The position numbers were made by a program, and so were the translations under genes. From contig JAVVTL010000010.1 in assembly GCA_036653715.1 (NCBI GenBank), positions 1 to 33,072 on the forward strand: DNA of 33,072 nt. Reading direction: 5' to 3'. Below are positions 23,590 through 29,623 of this stretch, piece after piece. Origin of the DNA: Scatomorpha sp036653715. GTDB taxonomy: Bacteria; Bacillota; Clostridia; Oscillospirales; Oscillospiraceae. The notes under the pieces are model-generated. The model saw nothing but the letters and a program-made list of their open reading frames with translations, was not told where the DNA came from and searched no databases. Each line of letters begins with the position of its first letter. Position 1 is the first letter of the stretch.

Positions 23590-24813
23590 ATGAAAATATA
23601 CGAGGAATTGCGCGCGCGAGGCCTTATCGCTCAGGTCACTGACGAGGAAGAAATCAGAGAGCTTCTCAATAACGGCAAGGCAACCTTTTATATCGGGTTC
23701 GACCCCACCGCGGATTCCCTGCATGTAGGTCACTTTATGGCGCTCTGTCTCATGAAGCGCCTGCAAATGGCGGGAAACCGCCCGATAGCCCTCATCGGCG
23801 GCGGAACGGGCATGGTGGGCGACCCCTCGGGGCGCTCCGATATGCGCACCGTGATGACGGAGGAAACCATCTGCCACAACTGCGACAGATTCAAGGAACA
23901 GATGTCCAAGTTCATCGACTTTTCCGAGGGCAAGGCGCTCATGCTCAATAACGCCGACTGGCTTCTGAAGCTCAACTATATCGACCTTCTGCGCGAGGTC
24001 GGCTCCTGCTTCTCCGTGAACAATATGCTCCGCGCCGAGTGCTACAAGCAGCGCATGGAAAAGGGTCTGTCCTTCTTTGAGTTCAACTACATGATAATGC
24101 AGAGCTACGACTTCTACCACATGTACAAGACCGTGGGCTGCAACATGCAGTGCGGCGGCGACGACCAGTGGAGCAACATGCTGGGCGGCACGGACCTTAT
24201 CCGCCGCAAGCTCGGCAAGGACGCCTATGCCATGACCATCACCCTGCTGCTCACCTCCGAGGGCAAGAAAATGGGCAAGACCCAGTCCGGTGCCGTTTGG
24301 CTCGACCCGGATAAGACAAGCCCCTACGAATTCTACCAGTACTGGCGCAACACCAACGACGCCGACGTGCTGAAGTGCCTGCGTATGCTGACCTTCCTCC
24401 CGCTCGAGCAAATCGACGCGATGTCCGACTGGAAGGACGCCAAGCTGAACGAGGCAAAGGATATTCTCGCCTATGAGCTGACAAGCCTCATCCACGGCGA
24501 GGAGGAGGCAAATAAGGCAAGGGAAGGCTCTCGCGCGGCCTTCGGCGGCAGCGCCGACCACGAGAATATGCCGACCACCGAGCTTACCGAGGCCGACCTC
24601 GGCGAAGGCGCGTTGGATATCCTCTCCCTGCTCACGCTGACGGGGCTGTGCCCCTCAAAGTCGGACGCGCGCCGCAACGTCACCCAGGGCGGAGTCACGG
24701 CAAACGACGAAAAGATTGACGACATCTCCAAAGCCTTCACGGCGGCGGAGCTGCGCGAGGGAATAATCCTGCGCAGAGGAAAAAAGAACGTCAATAAGGT
24801 GATTTTGAAGTAA
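23590..24813 (+). CDS. tyrS: Tyrosyl-tRNA synthetase
   Basis: The 407-residue class I synthetase has the HIGH-like HVGH (45-48), the tyrosine-binding QCGGDDQWSNMLGG, the KMSKS-like KMGKT (227-231) and a C-terminal S4 domain (GGVTANDEKIDDIS region). It charges tRNA-Tyr. AAAAGGAG lies about 8 bases before ATG 23590. Only 17 bases separate it from the preceding gene, leaving no room for the T-box leader that controls many tyrS genes. No terminator is visible before the rplU promoter. Confidence 0.97.
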   Translation: MKIYEELRARGLIAQVTDEEEIRELLNNGKATFYIGFDPTADSLHVGHFMALCLMKRLQMAGNRPIALIGGGTGMVGDPSGRSDMRTVMTEETICHNCDRFKEQMSKFIDFSEGKALMLNNADWLLKLNYIDLLREVGSCFSVNNMLRAECYKQRMEKGLSFFEFNYMIMQSYDFYHMYKTVGCNMQCGGDDQWSNMLGGTDLIRRKLGKDAYAMTITLLLTSEGKKMGKTQSGAVWLDPDKTSPYEFYQYWRNTNDADVLKCLRMLTFLPLEQIDAMSDWKDAKLNEAKDILAYELTSLIHGEEEANKAREGSRAAFGGSADHENMPTTELTEADLGEGALDILSLLTLTGLCPSKSDARRNVTQGGVTANDEKIDDISKAFTAAELREGIILRRGKKNVNKVILK

Positions 24814-24831
24814 TTGCCGCCGCAAATGTTG

Positions 24832-24860
24832 TTGACACGGGGGATTCTCCGTGATAAAAT
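24832..24860 (+). promoter_or_regulatory. Near-consensus sigma-A promoter for rplU-rpmA-obg
   Basis: TTGACA (24832-24837), a 17-base spacer and TAAAAT (24855-24860) with a TG one base upstream of the -10 give one of the best promoters in the window, fitting a highly expressed ribosomal protein operon. Confidence 0.9.
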
Positions 24861-24866
24861 GCTAAG

Positions 24867-24945
24867 GCCGCGTTGAAAAGGCAATTAAGAGCGGGTTTCC
24901 CGCCGCCTTGAGAGCGAGTCTCTTATAAGAGAGGATGAAAAATCA
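24867..24945 (+). ncRNA. Structured rplU leader (probable L21 leader)
   Basis: The ~79-base untranslated leader can fold into a nested hairpin: AAGGC (24878-24882) with GCCTT (24905-24909), enclosing GCGGG-TTT-CCCGC (24891-24903). A palindromic TCTCTTATAAGAGA (24919-24932) follows just before the ribosome site. L21 leaders in Bacillota are known autoregulatory RNAs; assignment to that class is inferred from position and structure only. Confidence 0.55.
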
Positions 24946-25257
24946 GTGAAGCATGCCATCATCGAAACCGGCGGAAAGCAATACCGCGTTGCCGAGGGCG
25001 ACGTCATTTACGTCGAAAAGCTCGAGGCAGAGGCCGGCACGAGCGTAAAGTTCGACCGCGTTCTCGCCGTCATCGACGAAGCCGGCTCCGTTTTCGGAGT
25101 ACCGACAGTCGAGGGTGCCGTCGTCACGGCGAATGTCGTGAAGAACGGTCGCGGCAAGAAAATCCGCGTCTATAAGATGAAACCCAAAAAGGGCTATCAT
25201 CGCACCCAGGGCCACAGACAGCCCTACACCAAGATTCAAATTGAATCCATCGCGTAA
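24946..25257 (+). CDS. rplU: 50S ribosomal protein L21
   Basis: The 103-residue protein is a full-length bL21: HAIIETGGKQYRVAEGD at the start and GYHRTQGHRQPYTKIQIESI at the end. The start is GTG 24946, with GAGG about 11 bases upstream; the family N-terminus fits only this codon. It binds 23S rRNA near L20. It heads the rplU-rpmA-obg operon behind a strong promoter and structured leader. The prp gene that normally separates rplU and rpmA in Bacillota is missing. Confidence 0.97.
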   Translation: MKHAIIETGGKQYRVAEGDVIYVEKLEAEAGTSVKFDRVLAVIDEAGSVFGVPTVEGAVVTANVVKNGRGKKIRVYKMKPKKGYHRTQGHRQPYTKIQIESIA

Positions 25258-25292
25258 GAAGTTCCGCAGAATGACATTGGAGGTGTAACCAA

Positions 25293-25553
25293 ATGGCACA
25301 TAAAAAAGGAATGGGCTCCACCCGAAACGGCCGCGACAGTGAGTCGAAGCGTCTCGGAGCCAAAAGAGCCGACGGACAGTTTGTCCTTGCCGGCAACATC
25401 CTTGTCAGGCAGCGCGGAACCAAAATCCACCCGGGCACCAACGTTGGCAAGGGTAAGGATGACACTCTGTTCGCATTGTCGGACGGGAATGTCAAGTTCG
25501 AGCGCATGGGCAAGGACCGCAAGAAGGTCTCTGTTTACGAAATCGCCCAATAA
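25293..25553 (+). CDS. rpmA: 50S ribosomal protein L27, without N-terminal extension
   Basis: The 86-residue bL27 begins MAHKKGMGSTRNGRDSESK. The short N-terminus is like that of Escherichia coli and reaches the peptidyl transferase centre directly. Most Bacillota L27 proteins carry about nine extra residues ending FF that Prp protease removes; here none are present. GGAGGTG lies eight bases before ATG 25293. The gap to rplU is only 35 bases. Confidence 0.97.
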   Translation: MAHKKGMGSTRNGRDSESKRLGAKRADGQFVLAGNILVRQRGTKIHPGTNVGKGKDDTLFALSDGNVKFERMGKDRKKVSVYEIAQ

Positions 25554-25561
25554 TGGGAACC

Positions 25562-25595
25562 GGCGGGAGCAAGCAGATTGTTCCCGCCATTTTTT
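25562..25595 (+). terminator. Terminator or attenuator between rpmA and obg
   Basis: The stem GGCGGGAGCAA/TTGTTCCCGCC (25562-25572 with 25578-25588, one G-T wobble) has a 5-base loop and is followed by ATTTTTT (25589-25595). The obg ribosome site AAGGAG begins 3 bases later, so obg expression needs readthrough, giving less obg than ribosomal protein mRNA. Confidence 0.85.
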
Positions 25596-25608
25596 ATAAG
25601 GAGTAACC

Positions 25609-26892
25609 ATGGCATCATCTTTTGTTGACAAGGTCACGGTAACAGTTCGCGCGGGAGACGGCGGCAACGGCGCCGTGGCGTTCCACCGCGAAAAATTCGT
25701 TGCGGCAGGCGGGCCGGACGGCGGCGACGGCGGTCGCGGGGGAGACATCGTCTTCGTCGCGGACGACAATATGTCCACGCTTATCGACTTCCGCTACAAA
25801 CGCAAATTCATAGCCGGCACCGGCGTGGCGGGGCAGAATAAACGCTGCTCCGGCAAGGACGGCGCGGGCATACGCATACGCGTTCCGCGCGGCACAGTCC
25901 TGCGCGACGCCGATACAGGCACCATCATGCACGACATGTCCTCGGGCGAGGAATTTGTCGCCGCGCGCGGCGGCAGAGGCGGCTGGGGCAATAAGCATTT
26001 TGCCACGCCCACGCGTCAGGCCCCCCGCTTTGCAAAGCCCGGACTGCCCGGCGAGGCACACACCATAATGCTCGAGCTGAAGCTTTTGGCGGATGCGGGG
26101 CTTGTCGGCTTCCCGAACGTCGGCAAATCCACGCTGCTCTCCGTCGTCTCCAACGCCCACCCGAAGATTGCCGACTACCACTTCACAACGCTGTTTCCGA
26201 ACCTCGGCGTCGTCTATGTGGACGAGGGCGTGTCCTTCGTGCTCGCGGATATACCGGGAATAATCGAGGGCGCATCCGAGGGCGCGGGTCTCGGTCACGA
26301 CTTTCTGCGCCATATCGACCGCTGCCGCCTGCTCATCCACCTTGTGGACGTATCGGGCAGCGAGGGGCGCGATCCCATCGAGGACTTTGAGGCCATCAAC
26401 AACGAGCTTAAGAAATATAACCCCGAGCTTGCCGAGCGCCCGCAGCTTGTCGCCGCAAACAAATGCGACCTGCTGGGCGACGCGCGCGAGAACCTCGAAA
26501 AGCTCCGCGCCTATGTCACCGAGCGCGGCTACGAATTCTTTGAGCTTTCCGCCGCCGCCACCACGGGCACGCGTGAGCTTATGCGCGCCGCCGCGGGCAG
26601 GCTCGCCTCGCTGCCGCCCATAACCGTCTATGAGCCGGACTATGTCGCGCCCGTGCCGGTGCTCGGAACCGCAGACGACCTCGTCATAGAGCACGAGGAC
26701 GACCTTTGGACGGTAACGGGCGATTGGCTCGCCCGCCTCGCCTCAACGGTGAATTTCTCGGACCACGAGTCGCTCATGTGGTTTGACCGCGCAATGCGTG
26801 ACGCGGGCGTCTACGACCGCATGGAAACCCTCGGCGTCAGCGACGGCGATACCGTGAGCATATACGACCTCGAATTCGAATACAAATCCTGA
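25609..26892 (+). CDS. obg: GTPase Obg (CgtA)
   Basis: The 427-residue Obg has all three domains: the glycine-rich Obg fold (about 1-158), the G domain with GFPNVGKST (167-175), ADIPGIIEGASEGAGLG and NKCDLL, and the C-terminal OCT domain of Bacillota (about 350-427, ending VSIYDLEFEYKS). It works in 50S subunit assembly and stress responses. AAGGAG lies about 6 bases before ATG 25609. It is downstream of an intrinsic terminator that should reduce its expression relative to rplU and rpmA. Confidence 0.97.
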   Translation: MASSFVDKVTVTVRAGDGGNGAVAFHREKFVAAGGPDGGDGGRGGDIVFVADDNMSTLIDFRYKRKFIAGTGVAGQNKRCSGKDGAGIRIRVPRGTVLRDADTGTIMHDMSSGEEFVAARGGRGGWGNKHFATPTRQAPRFAKPGLPGEAHTIMLELKLLADAGLVGFPNVGKSTLLSVVSNAHPKIADYHFTTLFPNLGVVYVDEGVSFVLADIPGIIEGASEGAGLGHDFLRHIDRCRLLIHLVDVSGSEGRDPIEDFEAINNELKKYNPELAERPQLVAANKCDLLGDARENLEKLRAYVTERGYEFFELSAAATTGTRELMRAAAGRLASLPPITVYEPDYVAPVPVLGTADDLVIEHEDDLWTVTGDWLARLASTVNFSDHESLMWFDRAMRDAGVYDRMETLGVSDGDTVSIYDLEFEYKS

Positions 26893-26896
26893 TAAC

Positions 26897-26940
26897 AGCA
26901 GCCGATAGAGCCACATCAGCGCTTCTGTCGGCTGTTATTC
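26897..26940 (+). terminator. Weak terminator after obg
   Basis: An 11 bp stem with one wobble (26899-26909 with 26924-26934), extendable by two pairs, has a 14-base loop and is followed by TTATTCC, a poor T-tract. It probably ends the obg transcript with moderate efficiency. Confidence 0.5.
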
Positions 26941-27032
26941 CATTCCGCCGAGCGCCCTCGGGCGCAAGCCTTGGCAAAGCAAACAGCCTGCTTAGGCGCT
27001 CCATCGGAAAATGGGAGAAATTTCTGCAATGC

Positions 27033-27070
27033 TTGCCATTATACCGCTTAAATGGTAAAATTAGTATAAT
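27033..27070 (+). promoter_or_regulatory. Promoter and candidate operator of the LytTR two-component operon
   Basis: A perfect TATAAT (27065-27070) has no recognisable -35 at 17 bases. In its place lies an imperfect inverted repeat, TTGCCATT (27033-27040) with AATGGTAAA (27051-27059), 7 of 9 matching in extended arms. This fits an activator-dependent, possibly autoregulated promoter, but the binding protein is not shown by sequence. Confidence 0.45.
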
Positions 27071-27093
27071 TCGTGCGGATGGGAGTTGACAGG

Positions 27094-27792
27094 GTGTTTC
27101 ATATTGCCATTTGCGATGATTTCCAAGAGGAACGGGAGACTCTGAAGGCGATTCTTGCGAGTCTTTTTGAGCAGCGCTGCCTGAAGGCCTCCTATGAGGA
27201 ATATGCCTCGGGCGAGGAGCTGGCGAAAGCGTGCATTGAGCCGGACTGCGAGCTTGACCTGATTTTTCTGGATATTTATATGGACGGCATGGACGGTCTC
27301 AAAACCGCGGAGGCGCTACGCGCGGCAGAGCTGGACATCCCCATAGTGTTTTTAACCACCTCGCCGGACTTTGCCATACAGAGCTACGACGTAGCCGCGC
27401 TGTCCTATCTTCTGAAGCCTCTTTCGCGGGAGAAGCTGACCGCGGTGATGGAAAGATTCTTGCAGAGCTACCGCCCGCGCAGTATTTTTTTGCAGGGGCG
27501 TCTCTTTGTTTCGGATGACATAGTTTCCGTGGAAAGCCGCGACAAAAAAGTCCTGCTGAACTTCAAAAACGGTGCAACCGCCGAGCTTTATGAAAAGCTT
27601 GATACGCTTGAGGCCGCTCTCAGGGGACGGAATTTTTTGCGCTGTCACCAGAGCTTCATCGTAAATATGAACTATGTCCGCCGTGTAGAGGACGATGCGT
27701 TCATAACGACTCTCGGTACCTCGGTGCTCATACGCAAGCGGGAGCTGTCGCAGATACGCAAGAAATATTTCGGGTATCTCACATCATTATAG
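27094..27792 (+). CDS. LytTR-type response regulator
   Basis: The 232-residue protein has a receiver domain (AICDDFQEERE, phosphoacceptor D60 in LIFLDIYMDGMDG, and the conserved Lys in YLLKPLSREKL) and a C-terminal LytTR DNA-binding domain (FLRCHQSFIVNMNYVRRVED and IRKRELSQIRKKYF). Such regulators (AgrA, LytR, NatR, ComE type) bind paired short direct repeats. GTG 27094 is preferred to GTG 27073: GGGAG (27081-27085) precedes it by 8 bases, and the upstream GTG lies before the likely transcription start. The kinase gene follows at once; no peptide-pheromone gene or AgrB is nearby. Confidence 0.93.
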   Translation: MFHIAICDDFQEERETLKAILASLFEQRCLKASYEEYASGEELAKACIEPDCELDLIFLDIYMDGMDGLKTAEALRAAELDIPIVFLTTSPDFAIQSYDVAALSYLLKPLSREKLTAVMERFLQSYRPRSIFLQGRLFVSDDIVSVESRDKKVLLNFKNGATAELYEKLDTLEAALRGRNFLRCHQSFIVNMNYVRRVEDDAFITTLGTSVLIRKRELSQIRKKYFGYLTSL

Positions 27793-27804
27793 GAGGTGCG
27801 GCGG

Positions 27805-29103
27805 ATGTACGCATTGGGCCATGTGGCGGAGCTTATCAGTGCAATTAATATGGCAATAGGCATGATGATTGCGCACACCCTCTATAAAAGCCCAAAGAAA
27901 TTCTGGCGCTGTGTTATCACATGGCTTATAATTTTCGCCGTTTGCATTCCCCTTGGAGAGGTTTTAAACGGCCTTCTTCCGCAATATGCGGAGCAGCGCA
28001 TAGCCTCTTTTGTGGGCTGTATTTTTATCTTCGGATATATGTATCTTTTTCCGAACATCCCGATGCCGCAGCGGATATTCAACTATTTTTTGGCAGTTGA
28101 CTTCATGTATCTGATTCTGCTGATATCCCGCACAACGGCAATGCTGCTTGTGGGAGGGTTTGCGTTCCCGCCCGATTTGACGGTTTTGATTTGCTATCTC
28201 ATTTTTTCCTCCGCGTTTTGCGTCTTCTATTTCAAATGGCTGCGAAATGTCGTGCGGACTGCGCTGGCGGCTTTCCGTGAAAACCTCACAACGCTTACCA
28301 TTTTCAGCGTTATCTGCTATTTCGGCTCACTGTTTTTGATTGACGCATGGGCGCCGTGGCCGGCACTCGGATTCCATAGCGCGCTTCCGAACTTCGGACT
28401 GATGGCGGTCAATATCTGCGGCTATGTACTGGCTTTTCGCACGCTTGCCACAATCGGTCAGCGCTTTGCCGCGGAAGCGGAAGCGAAAATGGCGCAGCTT
28501 CAGCTTGCGCTGGCGGAAAAGGAATATCAGGCGACCATGGAGGGCATAGACCAGGTGCGCAGACTGCGCCACGACATGAGCCACCACCTCTCGGCGCTCT
28601 CCGCCCTTATCGAAAATGACGATAAAGCCAACGCCATGGAATACATAAAAAAAACAAGCGCACTCCTGCCCCAGCGCGTGCTGTCGGAGGAAAATCTCAT
28701 CACGGGCAGCTTTGTCGAGCATTATCGCGAGCTGTGCGCGGAAGAGAACATTGACTTTTCGGCGCAGATGAGCTACGACGAAAACCGGCTTCCCAACAAG
28801 GCGCACCTTGGCATACTGCTCGGAAACTCCCTTCAAAACGCCTTTGATGCGGCGCGTAAGGCGGAAGGCGCGAGACGATTTATCGCCATTGAGGGCAAGC
28901 GCGTGTACGACAATCTTGTTATTGTCGTCAAAAACGGCTACGCCGGAGAGCTTGACCCCGAGCTCCGAAGCTCCAAGGGCGAAGGGCACGGGCTTGGCCT
29001 GAACAGCATGAGAGGCGTGACCGAGGAATACGGCGGCTATCTCGAGGCCACCCAAGAAGACGGCGTCTTCACCCTGAACCTTGTGCTGACGATAAAAGCC
29101 TAA
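27805..29103 (+). CDS. GHKL sensor histidine kinase (AgrC/NatK-like)
   Basis: The 432-residue kinase has an N-terminal membrane region of about six helices (residues 1-215), a short coiled segment (FAAEAEAKMAQLQLALAEKE), and a DHp-like motif RLRHDMSHHLSAL with the phosphoacceptor His near residue 256. A GHKL ATPase domain with GNSLQNAFDAA (N box) and EGHGLGLNSM (G box) follows. It partners the LytTR regulator encoded 12 bases upstream. The start ATG 27805 is chosen because AGGAGG (27791-27796) is 8 bases before it. The stimulus is unknown; the absence of agrB/agrD-like genes argues against classic self-encoded quorum sensing at this locus. Confidence 0.92.
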   Translation: MYALGHVAELISAINMAIGMMIAHTLYKSPKKFWRCVITWLIIFAVCIPLGEVLNGLLPQYAEQRIASFVGCIFIFGYMYLFPNIPMPQRIFNYFLAVDFMYLILLISRTTAMLLVGGFAFPPDLTVLICYLIFSSAFCVFYFKWLRNVVRTALAAFRENLTTLTIFSVICYFGSLFLIDAWAPWPALGFHSALPNFGLMAVNICGYVLAFRTLATIGQRFAAEAEAKMAQLQLALAEKEYQATMEGIDQVRRLRHDMSHHLSALSALIENDDKANAMEYIKKTSALLPQRVLSEENLITGSFVEHYRELCAEENIDFSAQMSYDENRLPNKAHLGILLGNSLQNAFDAARKAEGARRFIAIEGKRVYDNLVIVVKNGYAGELDPELRSSKGEGHGLGLNSMRGVTEEYGGYLEATQEDGVFTLNLVLTIKA

Positions 29104-29120
29104 AAATGTGGCACAGCGGC

Positions 29121-29159
29121 GTTTATTTTGCCAAAAACATGTTTTTTGGCAAAATAAAC
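29121..29159. terminator. Long AT-rich hairpin after the kinase gene
   Basis: A perfect 17 bp stem (29121-29137 with 29143-29159) with loop CATGT lies 18 bases after the kinase stop. AT-rich with a GGC core, it probably works with the next hairpin to separate the convergent transcripts. Confidence 0.7.
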
Positions 29160-29186
29160 ATCCCGCCGCCATAAGGCGGCGGGATG
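29159..29186. terminator. GC-rich terminator stem of the SASP gene
   Basis: A perfect 12 bp GC-rich stem (29159-29170 with 29175-29186) has an ATAA loop. On the minus strand it is followed by TTTATTTT, and on the plus strand by TTT. It lies 22 bases from the SASP stop codon. Confidence 0.85.
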
Positions 29187-29207
29187 TTTCCGATATATCG
29201 GGGGAGA

Positions 29208-29402
29208 TTACTTCATGCCGTTTTCGTAGGCTTCGATCATCTTTTTGACCATCTGGCCGCCCACGCTGCCGGCCTGACGGCTGGTCAGGTCGCCGTTGTA
29301 CCCCTGCTTCAGGCTGACGCCGACGTCGCCGGCGGCCTCCATCTTGAAGCGGTTAAGAGCCTCGCGAGCATTGGGGTTTACGAGATTTCCCTTGGAAGTC
29401 AT
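29208..29402 (-). CDS. Alpha/beta-type small acid-soluble spore protein
   Basis: The 64-residue protein coats and protects DNA in the dormant forespore. It has the two family blocks: LNRFKMEAAGDVGV near the N-terminus, and GYNGDLTSRQAGSVGGQMVK near the C-terminus. The germination protease site is usually E-(I/F)-A-x-E; here it reads EAAGD at residues 22-26. ATG 29402 is chosen because GGAG lies nine bases upstream; the ATG three codons earlier has no spacing from that site. A longer reading to 29636 adds residues with no family match. A SigG-like promoter lies upstream, which fits forespore expression. Confidence 0.93.
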   Translation of the reverse strand: MTSKGNLVNPNAREALNRFKMEAAGDVGVSLKQGYNGDLTSRQAGSVGGQMVKKMIEAYENGMK

Positions 29403-29445
29403 ATAGTGCATCTCCTTTTTCTGTTTCGGGTTCACTACCCGAATA

Positions 29446-29475
29446 TATTTTGACCCCGGGATACGCCGATATTCC
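29446..29475 (-). promoter_or_regulatory. SigG-like (forespore) promoter of the SASP gene
   Basis: On the minus strand GGAATA (29470-29475) and CAAAATA (29446-29452) are 17 bases apart. They match the SigG consensus TGAATA and CATACTA at 5 of 6 and 5 of 7 positions. The leader would be about 37 bases. SASP genes are classic SigG targets. Confidence 0.5.
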
Positions 29476-29536
29476 GACTGCCGACATGCAAATTTTTGAA
29501 ATTCTGCCGAAGTTCCGTCGGAGAATAGGCGTATCC
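29459..29536. repeat. Imperfect inverted repeat between the SASP and MBOAT genes
   Basis: Arms at 29459-29478 and 29517-29536 are reverse complements at 17 of 20 positions, separated by 38 bases. The outer nine bases, GGATACGCC / GGCGTATCC, match perfectly. The left arm overlaps the -35 of the SASP promoter. It has no T-tract and is not at a gene end, so it is not a terminator. Confidence 0.75.
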
Positions 29537-29560
29537 TTAGGTATGCTTTAGCTTTTGCGG

Positions 29561-29589
29561 TTGCGCCCGGATTAACCGCGGTATATAAT
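29561..29589 (+). promoter_or_regulatory. Sigma-A type promoter of the MBOAT operon
   Basis: TTGCGC (29561-29566) and TATAAT (29584-29589) are 17 bases apart. The leader would be about 28 bases to ATG 29624. Confidence 0.6.
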
Positions 29590-29623
29590 GTATGAAATTC
29601 AACGAATATGGTGCTCATAAGAC

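Noticed and set aside
25615..26694. Large antisense open frames opposite obg, tyrS, recN and dxs
   Set aside because: These are usual shadows in high-GC genes; none has a recognisable protein signature or ribosome site, and the sense genes are complete.
26952..26965. GCGCCC-TC-GGGCGC as an independent terminator or riboswitch
   Set aside because: A 2-base loop and no T-run exclude a terminator, and I could not match a known riboswitch core in the surrounding sequence.
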